Virus record (IMG/VR): IMGVR_UViG_3300050821_008607
Span: 34,184 to 98,183 of that record
Length of the DNA stretch: 64,000 nucleotides
DNA from: a virus
Strand: one strand, 5' to 3'
In this document: one piece after another, positions 7,760-17,036 of the stretch
Layout: each line of letters opens with the position of its first letter
How positions within the stretch are numbered: position 1 is the first letter of the stretch
Translations under genes and position numbers: made by a program
Notes under the pieces: generated by a model
Databases searched by the model: none
What the model was told of the DNA's origin: nothing
What the model saw: only the letters and a program-made list of their open reading frames with translations

Positions 7760-10500
7760 CAGGTGAGCCCGACCCAGAACGGCACGTTCAGGGACACGTT
7801 GCTGGCCGGGGTGATCGACCCCGCCAGTGCCGTGGTCGCGGTGCCGTTGGTGGCGAACCGGTTGCGGGCCGCCGTGGTAGTGCCGTTGTAGAGGGTGGCG
7901 TCGAGCGAGTTGTTGTTCTTCGCGAAGGCCGGTGGCGTGGTGCCGACGGAGAAGAACGCCACCCAGTAGTAGCCGGGCGGCAGCGTGAACGGGCCGCCGG
8001 TCAGGGCCATGGACTTGCGGCCGGTGGAGTTCCAACTGCTGGACTGGCTCGCGGTGGTGGCTACCAGGGTGCCCGCCGAGTTGTAGATCCCGGCGAAACT
8101 CTGGCCTGCGGTGAGGGTGGATCCAGCCGTCACGACGTACAGGACCACGTTGGTCACCGAGATGGGCTGCGGCACCAGCACCTTCACCAGGTTGACGACC
8201 CCCGACCCCGGGGCAATGCCGGTACCCGAGACCAGCACCGAGTCGAACGACCACGCCAGGTACCCGCTGTCGTTGGGCAGCGCGGTGAAGTTGGCCGACT
8301 GGATGGGGCCGCCGGTGATGGTGCCGTCGGTGGCGAAGTTCCACACACCAGTGCCGGTGTTGTTGCTCAGCGTCTGGGCCCGGTTGTTGGTGAGGATGAC
8401 GCCGCTGGCACCGTTCAGGTTGATGAACGGGTGGCCGGTGAAGGTGCCCGGGATGTCGCGGACGTCGTACTGCGAGACCTCGGTCTGCAGGCAGGTGGCT
8501 TCCAGGTAGACGTCCCATGTCGCGGCGCCGTCGGGTCCCTGCAGGTCCCTGCCGCAGGACCGGATGACGGTGTTGGTGGAGGGCCACGTCGAGTTGGTGG
8601 CCTGCCCGATGTAGAACAGGCTGTTGCCGACGGTGGCCCCGGTGAAGATGTCGTAGGACCGGCAGTTCTCGAAGACCACCCCCTGTCCGGATAGGGACTT
8701 AACGGCGCCACCGAACGGGTGCTCGAAATAGCAGTCCCGGAACGCGTTCTGCTCGTGGTAGGTACGTGCCGAGCTGCCGGAGTCGGCCTGGATCAGCACC
8801 AGGTACTGGCTGGTGTCCAGGCCCACGTTCTGGAACAGGCAGTGGTCCCAGGTCAGGTTGGCCACGTCCGCGGTGGAGATGCCCGTGACCGACCAGCCCG
8901 GAACGGACCGCGTGGCCCCGTACACGCTGGAGATGATGTTCTCGAACTTGACCCACAGCAGGGTCCCGGACGAGTTCCACACGCTCTTGTTCGCGGAGCG
9001 GGCGTAGCACACCAGGTCGTGGAAGCTGCCCTGGTTGATGTTGGCGCCGGTGAAGCAGTGGCCGCCCGTGGCGTCCAGGACCAGGTGGTCGACCTCGACG
9101 AACCCTGGCTGGCTGCTGTAGCCGGGGTGCATGTAGTTGCTGCCGAAGTCGAAGATGTCCGTCGCGGTGGTCTTCAACGTGCTGCCGTAGTCGCCGGTGA
9201 AGCGCAGGCCCACCGTGGGCTTCAGCGAGGTGCCGAGCAGGTAGGTGCCGGCCGGGAAATAGATGACGCCACGGCCGCCGGTGACCACAGTGGTGGCCGC
9301 GTTGATCGCGGCTTGAATCGCGGCACTGTCGTTGGCGACCCCGTCACCCACGGCCCCGTAGGTCTTGACGTTGAGCCAAGCGGTGCCGGAGACAGCGCCG
9401 GGGACCTGCCACGCCCCGTTGCCCGAGGCGTCGGAGGTGAAGACACTTCCGGTAGCGGCACCCGTGGGGAGCTTGAGCGTGCCCGTCACGGTGGCGTTGC
9501 CGGTGACCGTGCTGAGGACGGTGCCGCCGCCGTTGTACAGGTATCCGCCACGGGCGGACCCGGTGACGGTGATGTTGCCGAGCTCGTGCAGGGTGCCCGA
9601 GTAGATCTCGATGTTGTGCGACGGCATGTTCGTCAGCGAGTCGTTGCCGAACGTTGTCGCGTGGACCGTCAGTTCGCCGCTGGCCGACATCTGGATGTTC
9701 GGGTACGTGTTGTCCGTGGCCTGGCTGTTGGAGTGGACCATGCAGCCGACGACGGTGACCCCGGTGACCGTGTCGCCCACGTAGATGCCGTGCTTCTGGT
9801 TGCGGTCGACGCCGCAGTTGACCACGGACACCATCTGCACGCCGCTGTTGATGTTGATGCCGGTACCGGTCGAGGACCAGATGTCACAGTTCGCCAGGTG
9901 GGCGACCCAGCCGACGCCGCCGATGTTGACGCCGTCGTTCCCGGACAGGCCGATCAGGCATGCGTCCAGGCCGGTGTCGGAGCCGTTCAGGCTGACGCCG
10001 TTGTGCGTCGACTGCACGATCCACGTGCGCTGCACCTTCACGGCCTGGCGGCCGGAGCCGATCTGGATCCCGTCAAAGGCTGCGCCGGTGAGGTAGCAGT
10101 CCACGATGTGCCAGGCAGTGTCCTGGCTGGTGGCAGTGTCGAGGTGGATCAGGTCGCCACTGGAGTTGTTGGCCTTGTTGCCGTCCAGGCCCAGGTTGCG
10201 GATCTGGACGTTGGCGATACCCGCGGCACCGTGGATCAGGTGGTCGTTGAGGCCATTCTTGGCCTTGAGAACGCTGGCCTGCCCCGGCGGAGTCGGGTAC
10301 GTGTAGTTGGACTGCTCGGAGCCCATCAGTACCGTGCCGATGCGCGGCTCCAGGCGTCCCGTCAGGTACGTGCCCGGCGGGAAGTACACCGGCGGCCCGG
10401 CCGCGTTGATGGCGGCCTGAATAGCCGCAGTGTCATCCGTGACCCCGTCCCCGGCAGCCCCGTAGTCCTGCGGCGTGATGAAACCGGCAAGAAACGACAC
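7759..10500 (-). CDS. Tail spike with two pectate-lyase-type beta-helix domains
   Basis: A 913-aa protein with a GTG start. Two copies of the Pectate_lyase_3 entry motif are present: DYGAAGDGVTDDTAAIQAAI with YFPPGTYLTG near residues 12-50, and TYGAVGDGVANDSAAIQAAI with YFPAGTYLLG near 380-430. Each is followed by right-handed beta-helix-like repeats rich in Asn and Gly. The C-terminal 150 residues form a separate beta domain. Such spikes bind and often degrade surface polysaccharides. No catalytic residue can be named from sequence alone. Confidence 0.8.
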   Translation of the reverse strand: MSFLAGFITPQDYGAAGDGVTDDTAAIQAAINAAGPPVYFPPGTYLTGRLEPRIGTVLMGSEQSNYTYPTPPGQASVLKAKNGLNDHLIHGAAGIANVQIRNLGLDGNKANNSSGDLIHLDTATSQDTAWHIVDCYLTGAAFDGIQIGSGRQAVKVQRTWIVQSTHNGVSLNGSDTGLDACLIGLSGNDGVNIGGVGWVAHLANCDIWSSTGTGININSGVQMVSVVNCGVDRNQKHGIYVGDTVTGVTVVGCMVHSNSQATDNTYPNIQMSASGELTVHATTFGNDSLTNMPSHNIEIYSGTLHELGNITVTGSARGGYLYNGGGTVLSTVTGNATVTGTLKLPTGAATGSVFTSDASGNGAWQVPGAVSGTAWLNVKTYGAVGDGVANDSAAIQAAINAATTVVTGGRGVIYFPAGTYLLGTSLKPTVGLRFTGDYGSTLKTTATDIFDFGSNYMHPGYSSQPGFVEVDHLVLDATGGHCFTGANINQGSFHDLVCYARSANKSVWNSSGTLLWVKFENIISSVYGATRSVPGWSVTGISTADVANLTWDHCLFQNVGLDTSQYLVLIQADSGSSARTYHEQNAFRDCYFEHPFGGAVKSLSGQGVVFENCRSYDIFTGATVGNSLFYIGQATNSTWPSTNTVIRSCGRDLQGPDGAATWDVYLEATCLQTEVSQYDVRDIPGTFTGHPFINLNGASGVILTNNRAQTLSNNTGTGVWNFATDGTITGGPIQSANFTALPNDSGYLAWSFDSVLVSGTGIAPGSGVVNLVKVLVPQPISVTNVVLYVVTAGSTLTAGQSFAGIYNSAGTLVATTASQSSSWNSTGRKSMALTGGPFTLPPGYYWVAFFSVGTTPPAFAKNNNSLDATLYNGTTTAARNRFATNGTATTALAGSITPASNVSLNVPFWVGLT

Positions 10501-10501
10501 G

Positions 10502-11254
10502 TCAGCTCACCCCCGTCAGCAGGCCGTTGGAATAGGACAATGTCCGCGACGAAGAGACGTAACTGCCGTCCTGCGCGACCGTGTATTCAGTGACCTGCGA
10601 AATACGGTTCGACGTGTCGTAGGCGAAAGTAGTGATGCGGGCCCCGCTGTCATCGGAGATCGATTGCAGGAGTGTGCCGCCCGACTGGTCGAACACCTGG
10701 TACATCAGCCCGTACGGCACACCCGTCCACGTCGCCCCGTCCGGTGACGTGGCCGCGCCCGTCCCGGCGTTGGAGTGCTGCCACACGTAGTAGTGGCTGG
10801 CGGAGCCGACGAGCGCCGTCACCACGTGGTACGGGGTGCTCGGCGTGAGCCCAGAGGCGGCCAGCGGCACCACCGCCCAGAACGGCGCCGCATAGACGTA
10901 GTTGCCGCCCAGGGCCGTGGACGCCAGTGCGGGCCCCGCGGGGAGTCCGGCCGCGTCCGCGTACAGGCTCACCTGCAGCGGCGGGATCAGGTTCAGGGTC
11001 GGCGAGCCGCCCACCGCTGCGACCTGGAGCTGCAGGCTGCCGATCGTGGTCTGCGACGCCCCGGTGGTGATCCTCTGCGTGAGCCACTGGGCGCGGGTGT
11101 CCGAGTACACCCCGGTGCCGGTGGTCTGCGACGACACCGCCGCGCCGCCCGAGTACACGAACGTCGAGGTGTGCGCGGCCAGGAACTGGTTCACCTGCCC
11201 GGCCCGCGAGGACTGCCCCGCGGTGGCCGCAACATAGCTGGGGACAGCGGACAC
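10502..11254 (-). CDS. Tail fibre-associated protein, paralogue of 6992-7759
   Basis: A 250-aa Ser/Thr/Ala-rich protein with a GTG start. It shares QVNQFLAAH, QRITTGASQT, VSLYADAAGLPAGP, ATSPDGATWTGVPYGL, MYQVFDQ and a terminal LSYSNGLLTGV with the product at 6992-7759. The shared N-terminal segment probably docks on the tail. It abuts the spike gene (1 nt gap). Confidence 0.65.
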   Translation of the reverse strand: MSAVPSYVAATAGQSSRAGQVNQFLAAHTSTFVYSGGAAVSSQTTGTGVYSDTRAQWLTQRITTGASQTTIGSLQLQVAAVGGSPTLNLIPPLQVSLYADAAGLPAGPALASTALGGNYVYAAPFWAVVPLAASGLTPSTPYHVVTALVGSASHYYVWQHSNAGTGAATSPDGATWTGVPYGLMYQVFDQSGGTLLQSISDDSGARITTFAYDTSNRISQVTEYTVAQDGSYVSSSRTLSYSNGLLTGVS

Positions 11255-11257
11255 GGA

Positions 11258-11806
11258 TCACATCCCCGCGAGCGAGAAGGACGCCTGCAGCAGGCAGGTG
11301 TCGGTCGTCGGCACGGTCACCGCGGGCGACACCGCCCAGTGGTCCAGCAGCACCCCGGCAACGGCCGGACTGCCCGCGGTTGCGGAGCCGTTCGCGAACA
11401 CCCCGGCCTCGCTGATGACCCAGGTGGTGGCGGGCTGCGGGAAGTAGAACAGCCAGGTGGCCTGCGCGGTCAGCGATGGGGTGGCCGGACTCGACGCGCC
11501 CGCCCCGACCGTTTGGCGCCCCAGCTCCGAGGTGAGCGCTGTATCGGCTGCGGTCGGCGTCGTCGTGCCGTTGCCAACCGCTCCCCATAGTGGCGTGAGG
11601 TACGTCGGCGAGGTCACCCCGAGGGCTGTGGCCTGGTCCTGGATGCCGGACCACACCAGCGCCGCCATGATCACCGACAGGCCCGCAGTGCACATCGTGT
11701 TGTCGCCCTCGCGCCGGTCCCGGACCGTCCCGTCCGGCCGGAACACCGTCAGCGACAGGCGTCCGTTGATGCCCAGCGACACCGGTGCGGGCCTGATCAG
11801 CTCCAT
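11258..11806 (-). CDS. Minor tail protein
   Basis: The ATG at 11806 gives 182 aa beginning MELIRPAPVSLGINGRLSL. The middle has NTMCTAGLSVIMAALVWSG and LTPLWGAVGNGTTTPTAADT, a pattern seen in actinophage minor tail proteins lying between the hub and fibres. An upstream GTG would add 69 Arg-rich residues that overlap another gene and look out of frame, so I prefer the ATG. Exact role unknown. Confidence 0.6.
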   Translation of the reverse strand: MELIRPAPVSLGINGRLSLTVFRPDGTVRDRREGDNTMCTAGLSVIMAALVWSGIQDQATALGVTSPTYLTPLWGAVGNGTTTPTAADTALTSELGRQTVGAGASSPATPSLTAQATWLFYFPQPATTWVISEAGVFANGSATAGSPAVAGVLLDHWAVSPAVTVPTTDTCLLQASFSLAGM

Positions 11807-12006
11807 ACCGAGCACCCCCACGTCGACTGGTCCCAGCCCGGCGGGGCGGAGTGCGTCACCACCGCCGAGTCGGCGAGGGTGCCCTGTTCGGCGGTCTCCA
11901 CGAAGTCCCCGAAGCCGTTGACCAGGTCCCCGGTCTGCTGCGACGACTGCTGGTTGAGGGTCCCCAGGACGTCGACGAGGGTCATCGCACGGTTCACGCC
12001 GGGCAC
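11797..12006 (-). CDS. Small protein between hub and minor tail genes
   Basis: A 69-aa acidic protein (GTG start) with a helix-like middle (DVLGTLNQQSSQQTGDLVNG). Its end overlaps the minor tail start by 10 nt and its start lies 17 nt from the hub gene stop, which supports translation. Function unknown; probably a tail or assembly component. Confidence 0.5.
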   Translation of the reverse strand: MPGVNRAMTLVDVLGTLNQQSSQQTGDLVNGFGDFVETAEQGTLADSAVVTHSAPPGWDQSTWGCSVWS

Positions 12007-12022
12007 GGGCCACCGCCTCCCG

Positions 12023-13423
12023 TCACAGTCGAATGGCGGTGATCTGCGCCTGGCGGTAGCCGCCCTGGCCGAACGTCACGGAGTTGGCGACGATGATGAA
12101 CGTGCCGTTGATCCCCGGGATGCGGGAGTTCCTGGAGTCCGGCACGAACCGGTTGACGACCGTGCACGTCTGGCCGGCCCGCGCCCACCCCAGCCACTCC
12201 GGGGTGGTGGTGAACGTGGCGCGCTCGGCCGCGAACGCGTACTCGGTTCGCTGGCGCATCGCCCGGGCCAGGGCCATCGGCGGCGTCGTCAGGCTGGTGT
12301 CGTTGATGTACTCGCTGAACGCGCCACCGTTCGGGCCCGCGTAGGCGACCTGGGAGGGATGGTCGTTGGCGACCGCGACGATCGGAACCTGGTAGTCGTA
12401 CCAGATCCGCAGGATGACCCCCGGGGACGGCTCGTCGGCCGCACCCAGGAACCAGCCGCCGAAGGCATTCTGGGTGATGTACCAGGCCGTTCCGGCCGGG
12501 ATGGCACTGCCCGCGTTGACGATCGTAACCGACGTCTGCACGCCGTTGACCTTCAGGATCGGGCTGCCCGTCACCGTGTACCGCAGTGCCCACGAGGTCT
12601 GCGACCCGTTGCCCACGAACACATCCGTTGCGGCCGTCGTCAGCACCGAGCCGTGCGTGATGGTCTGGTTCGCGCCCTGGATCAGGATCCGGTTGCGGAT
12701 CGACGCGCCGTCCCACTCGTACGTCGACTGCGCGGTGCCGTCGAAGTGCGCCTCGGTCAGCGACCCGGCCCCGGCCGCGGTCGGACTGGTGGTGAACGTG
12801 ACCCCGGAGGCCAGGGCGGTGGTCGAGTCGTAGAAGTGCAGCTTGCGGTTCTCGTCCACGTACCAGCCGTAGGGGGTGACCTGCGACGCGAGTTGTGCCA
12901 GCCTCCGCCACGCCTCGCTGAGGGTGACGTAGTTGAGGACGAACGACGCCAGCTGGGGTCCTGGGGCGACGAAGCCGCCGTTGCGGACCGTCGCCGCCGA
13001 GATGCCGCAGTTCGCCTGCGCGGTCAGCTCGACCACGATCTGGTCGACGGTCTGGCCGATGAACACTCCGTGGACCACGGCGTTGTCCGCGTAGAACGTG
13101 TAGTCGACGCAGGACAGGTCCCACTCGTTGAGGTTCGTGCCCTGCACGCTCAGCGCCGGATTGGTGACCACCCCGGCGAACAGAGTCTGTCCTGCGGTGT
13201 TGTCGACCAGCTTCACCTGCGACATTTCCAGCACGTAGAACGTGCTGGCCGTACCCAGATACTCGTCGACCAGGGGGATCACGGCCGTGTCGCCCTGGCG
13301 GCCGAAGTTCTGGTTGATCGTCATCGACTGTGCGGCGCCGGCCCGGGCCAGTTTGCTCGTGTAGTTGGTGGGGCTTCCGCCGGGCGGGGTGAGGGTGAGG
13401 GTGAGGTTGGGGGGAGCGACCAT
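12023..13423 (-). CDS. Tail hub / baseplate-like minor tail protein
   Basis: A 466-aa protein with the order expected for tail-tip hub proteins (gp27/Tal-like): an N-terminal strand-rich domain (PPNLTLTLTPPGG, QNFGRQGDTAVIPLVDEY), then DLSCVDYTFYADNAVVHGVF and the SLTEAHFDG-type central region, and a C-terminal hub repeat (PEWLGWARAGQTCTVVNRF). It lies between the tape measure and the fibre genes, as in other siphoviruses. Confidence 0.75.
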   Translation of the reverse strand: MVAPPNLTLTLTPPGGSPTNYTSKLARAGAAQSMTINQNFGRQGDTAVIPLVDEYLGTASTFYVLEMSQVKLVDNTAGQTLFAGVVTNPALSVQGTNLNEWDLSCVDYTFYADNAVVHGVFIGQTVDQIVVELTAQANCGISAATVRNGGFVAPGPQLASFVLNYVTLSEAWRRLAQLASQVTPYGWYVDENRKLHFYDSTTALASGVTFTTSPTAAGAGSLTEAHFDGTAQSTYEWDGASIRNRILIQGANQTITHGSVLTTAATDVFVGNGSQTSWALRYTVTGSPILKVNGVQTSVTIVNAGSAIPAGTAWYITQNAFGGWFLGAADEPSPGVILRIWYDYQVPIVAVANDHPSQVAYAGPNGGAFSEYINDTSLTTPPMALARAMRQRTEYAFAAERATFTTTPEWLGWARAGQTCTVVNRFVPDSRNSRIPGINGTFIIVANSVTFGQGGYRQAQITAIRL

Positions 13424-13496
13424 CCGTCACCCCCCGTCTGGTCACAGATGGAGCACGACGGGCCGCTATGCGAGACGCCGGGCGGGTGCCCGGCGC

Positions 13497-13502
13497 GATA
13501 CT
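13497..13502 (+). promoter_or_regulatory. Possible -10 element for a leaderless transcript
   Basis: GATACT ends 6 nt before the plus-strand ATG at 13509, the spacing seen for leaderless actinobacterial mRNAs. No clear -35 box is present. Immediately upstream is a GC-rich hairpin (GCCGGGCGGGTGCCCGGC). Confidence 0.35.
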
Positions 13503-13508
13503 GCGCGG

Positions 13509-13793
13509 ATGACGACACCACCTGCAGTCGCACCGCCCCGCATCCCCATTGGCACGGGCATCAAGTACAAGGATGGCAACCTGGTCATGGGCCAGCTCTG
13601 GCAGAAGTGGCGCACGCCCATGGCGCACGCCACGCTGCAGAGCGTCGGGACCCCCGGCAAGCGCCTCACTATCGTGATCTCCACGCCCTCGGGGGAGACG
13701 CGCCGCCACCCCGTCCGCAAGGAGCACGCAGATCGCGCCACTGCCTGGGTGGTGGCGTTCAACGCCTGGCGGGAGGCCATCGGGCAGGCGTGA
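13509..13793 (+). CDS. Opposite-strand small gene inside the tail block (moron candidate)
   Basis: This is the only plausible plus-strand gene within the 33-kb minus-strand structural block. It encodes 94 aa, with ordered protein-like content: GIKYKDGNLVMGQLWQKWR, QSVGTPGKRLTIVISTP, ATAWVVAFNAWREAIG. No Shine-Dalgarno precedes the ATG, and a -10-like GATACT is 6 nt upstream, so it may be leaderless and expressed independently of the late genes. It lies between the hub and tape measure genes. Function not recognised; prophage-expressed morons often alter the host or exclude other phages. Confidence 0.6.
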   Translation: MTTPPAVAPPRIPIGTGIKYKDGNLVMGQLWQKWRTPMAHATLQSVGTPGKRLTIVISTPSGETRRHPVRKEHADRATAWVVAFNAWREAIGQA

Positions 13794-13805
13794 CCGGCGG
13801 CCGGT

Positions 13806-16800
13806 TCAGCCCCGACTCCGGTAGCCGCCCTGGGGCAGCATCTTGGTGGCCAGGGAGCGGCCGATGTCGTTGATGAGCCTGTCCATGTCGGCCTTCGAGC
13901 TGAAGTGCGCGCCCTCGAAGTGGTTGTGGACCACCAGGGTCCCGCCCCCGCCGCCCGCGCCACCGCCGTAGGAGAGGCCGGCGCCTGCGCCCGCGAGGGA
14001 CAGGCTGCCCGTCAGGGCCGTCTGCGCGGAACCGGGCAGTGCCCCGGACAGGTTCCGCACCGCGGCGTGGGCAAGGTGGGCATGGTCGTTGACGCCCTTG
14101 GCGATGCCCTCGGGGATGGCCATGCCCACGCCGTCCGCGAAGACCTTGCTGGGGCTGTTGATGCCCAGGGCGCTCATGGCGGACTTGAGGGCGTTCTTGG
14201 CCAGGTCGCCGACGGAGTTGAAGAGCCAGCTCGCCGCACCCTCGATTCCGCTGACGATGCCGTTGACGATGTCGGAGCCGATGGACAGGAACTTGGAGCC
14301 GATGTTGCTGACGGCGTTCCAGGCGGACTGCAGTCCCGAGCCGATCGCGGAGCCGATGTTCCCGACGACGCTGACCACGGCGTGCCAGGCCCCGGTGATC
14401 GGGTTGATGATCGCGGCCTTGATGCCGTTCCAGACCGCTGAGGCGGTGGCCTGGATGCCGCGCCAGATGGCGGCCAGGAACGATTCGATGGCGTGGATGA
14501 TCGGCTGGATTGCCGACCAGGTTGCCTGGATCGGCTGAATGATCGTGACCTTGATGGCGTTCCAGGCGAGGCGCGCTCCGGCCTCGATGACATGCCAGGT
14601 GGCGACGAAGAATCCGGCGACGGCGCCCCAGACTGCCTTCGCCGTGCCGATGATCTGCGTGTGGAAGTGGTTCCAGATCCCGATGACCGCCGCGACAGCC
14701 GGAAGGAAGATCATCAGGAGGAGTGGCCACCACTTGGCGAAGAACCCGGAGATCGCGTTCCACACCGTCGTCGTCACCGAAGCGACCGCGTTCCAGGCCG
14801 CCTCCAGGGCGTGCCAGACTGCCTCCGCCGCACCCACGACCGCACCCCACGCAGCCGCCAGTGCGTGCCCGACCGCCACGGCGGCGGCAGCGATCGCCCG
14901 CCACGCCGCCTCCAGGGCATGCCACATGGCGAAGAACGCGATCCGGACGGCGTCCGCGACGGCGTTGACTACGTCCCGGAAGACCTTGAAGTGGAAGTAG
15001 GCGTAGACCACGCCGGCCACGACGGCGGCGATCGCGATCACGATGAGCTCCGCCGGAGAGAGGATCGCAGCCTCGGCCCCGGCAAAGATCAGCGCAAGGG
15101 CGTTCATGACCCCCTGGACGATCTCCCAGGCCTTCATGGCCAGGACCACGGCGCCGATCGCACCAGCCACGGCAAGCAGTAGGCCGACGATCTTCTGGTT
15201 GTGTGCGATCCACGTCGCCATCGGCACCACGACCTTGGCGATCGCACCGGCTATCGCGGACACCGGCGGCAGCAGGACCGTGCCGAGCGAGATCCCGGCC
15301 GCCTCGATGCTGGCCTTGGCGACGTCGAGTTTCTGGTTGAACGTGCCCTGGATCGCAGCCCAGTTGTCGACGCCCTTGCCGCCCTTGGTGGCGGACTCCT
15401 CGATGGCCTTGGCACCGTTCTTGAAGGTGTCCATCCGGCCACCGGTGATCATCAGCGCGGTGTTGAGGCCCGTCGACCCGCCCATGAGCTTGGACAGGGC
15501 CGCAGTCATGGCCTGCGCCTGCGGGGAGCCCGACTTCAGGAGGTCGTTGAACGAGCTCGACTTCTTGACCAGCGCCTCGAACTGCTGCGCCAGCGCCTTC
15601 TGCGGCAGGCTCAGCCCGGAGAGGTCCTTGTTGTACTGCTTGGCTGTGATCGTTCCGGCCTGCAGGGCCTTGGCCGTGCCCTGAATGCTCGGCGACAGCT
15701 GGCCCATCATGACGTTCAGGTCCGCGGCGGCGACCTTCGAGTCCTTCAGGCTGCTGATGAAGACCTGGCCGCCCTTGGTGTGCGCGGCCAGCGCATTGGT
15801 GACCGTCTCCAGAGTGGCGACCAGGCCCTTGCTGCCCAGCTCCTGGGTCACGCCGTTGACGCTCAGCCCGAGCGCCTGCATCTCGGACCTGGCCGGCCCC
15901 AGCGGATTGGTGAGGTCGCGGATCGTGAACGCGAGATCCTGGGTGGCCTGCTGCGCGGACATGTTCTGCGCGGTCATGGTCGCGAGTGCGCCGCCGACCT
16001 CGGAGAACTTGATGTGAACGGCAGCCGCGAGCGGGGCGACGTTGCCGAGTGACGCAGCGAGGTCCTGCATCTTCATGTCACCCTGGCCGACCGTGGTGAT
16101 CATTTCGTTCATCATCACGTTGGCCTTGTCACCGGACATGCCGTAGGCGTTCATCGTTCCCGTGAGCGCCTTCGACACCGTGTCCAGGTCAGCGCCGCCG
16201 ACCTTCGCACCCTCGGCCGCGACCCGCATCACATCCAGGCCGCCGTTCGCGGCATGGAACCCCGCCGACTCGACGTGGTACATCCCGGCGGCCATCTGGC
16301 TGGTGGTCGTGCCCGTGTCGGCGGCGATCTGCAGCATCCCGGCCCGAATCTTCGCCAGCCCCGACTGCGACTCACCCGCGTCGGTGACCAGGTGCTCGGT
16401 CATCGACTCGAAGTTCCCCGCCGCCTTGATCGCGAGGACGCCGACGGCGGCCACCGCGAGGCCGGCCATGCCCATGCCCTTGGACATGAGGCTGCCGCCC
16501 GCCGCGGCACGTTCTGCCGATGCGCCGGCGCGGGTGGTCGAGGCCGCAGCTGCATCCGTGGCGGCGGCGGACTCGCCCGACGCCGCAGCGGTCGCGCGCT
16601 GCACACTCGCCTGGTGCTCCTGGGCGGCACCGGCTTCCTTCGCCGCGAGCGCGGACTGCTTCTGCGCATCCGTCAGTGCCCTCGACGCGGCAACGAGACG
16701 CTCGGTCGCAGCCGTGTCGCCGTCCTCCGCAGCCGCCGCCTGCGACTGGGCCTCCAGAAGGGCCCGCTCGGCGGTGGCCTGCTGCTCGGCGGTCGACGCC

Positions 16801-17036
16801 ACCCGGGACTGGGCGGCGCTCAGCTTCGCGTCGGCCAGCTCCATCGCGTTGGCGCCCGACGCGGTCTGCAGTAGCGACGCGTCGATCTTCTCCCCGGCCA
16901 CCCCGGCGACCTCAGCCGCCCGGGCCGCAGTGCTCGCGAACTTGTCGAACGACGCGTCGATGCGCTCGGCGGTCCGCGTGGCCCTGTCGACGATCTCGAT
17001 GACGGCCAGGACGGAGAAACCCTCAACGCTGCCCAC
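13806..17036 (-). CDS. Tape measure protein
   Basis: A 1076-aa protein. The N-terminal 250 residues are Ala/Glu/Gln-rich coiled coil. Residues about 190-430 match the PhageMin_Tail region (GNFESMTEHLVTDAGESQSG, AADTGTTTSQMAAGMYHVES, NVMMNEMITTVGQGDMKMQD). Hydrophobic segments lie around 640-720. Repeated Trp-Asn/His-Ala-Ile units (VWHALEAAW, VWNAISGFF, AWNAIKVTI, VWNGIKAAI) fill 730-950. It sets tail length and is threaded through the tube. Its start overlaps the end of the frameshift product. Confidence 0.95.
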   Translation of the reverse strand: MGSVEGFSVLAVIEIVDRATRTAERIDASFDKFASTAARAAEVAGVAGEKIDASLLQTASGANAMELADAKLSAAQSRVASTAEQQATAERALLEAQSQAAAAEDGDTAATERLVAASRALTDAQKQSALAAKEAGAAQEHQASVQRATAAASGESAAATDAAAASTTRAGASAERAAAGGSLMSKGMGMAGLAVAAVGVLAIKAAGNFESMTEHLVTDAGESQSGLAKIRAGMLQIAADTGTTTSQMAAGMYHVESAGFHAANGGLDVMRVAAEGAKVGGADLDTVSKALTGTMNAYGMSGDKANVMMNEMITTVGQGDMKMQDLAASLGNVAPLAAAVHIKFSEVGGALATMTAQNMSAQQATQDLAFTIRDLTNPLGPARSEMQALGLSVNGVTQELGSKGLVATLETVTNALAAHTKGGQVFISSLKDSKVAAADLNVMMGQLSPSIQGTAKALQAGTITAKQYNKDLSGLSLPQKALAQQFEALVKKSSSFNDLLKSGSPQAQAMTAALSKLMGGSTGLNTALMITGGRMDTFKNGAKAIEESATKGGKGVDNWAAIQGTFNQKLDVAKASIEAAGISLGTVLLPPVSAIAGAIAKVVVPMATWIAHNQKIVGLLLAVAGAIGAVVLAMKAWEIVQGVMNALALIFAGAEAAILSPAELIVIAIAAVVAGVVYAYFHFKVFRDVVNAVADAVRIAFFAMWHALEAAWRAIAAAAVAVGHALAAAWGAVVGAAEAVWHALEAAWNAVASVTTTVWNAISGFFAKWWPLLLMIFLPAVAAVIGIWNHFHTQIIGTAKAVWGAVAGFFVATWHVIEAGARLAWNAIKVTIIQPIQATWSAIQPIIHAIESFLAAIWRGIQATASAVWNGIKAAIINPITGAWHAVVSVVGNIGSAIGSGLQSAWNAVSNIGSKFLSIGSDIVNGIVSGIEGAASWLFNSVGDLAKNALKSAMSALGINSPSKVFADGVGMAIPEGIAKGVNDHAHLAHAAVRNLSGALPGSAQTALTGSLSLAGAGAGLSYGGGAGGGGGTLVVHNHFEGAHFSSKADMDRLINDIGRSLATKMLPQGGYRSRG

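Noticed and set aside
8719-10593. Plus-strand frame of 624 codons over the tail spike gene
   Set aside because: Antisense of a clear beta-helix protein; low-complexity Val/Gly/Asp content.
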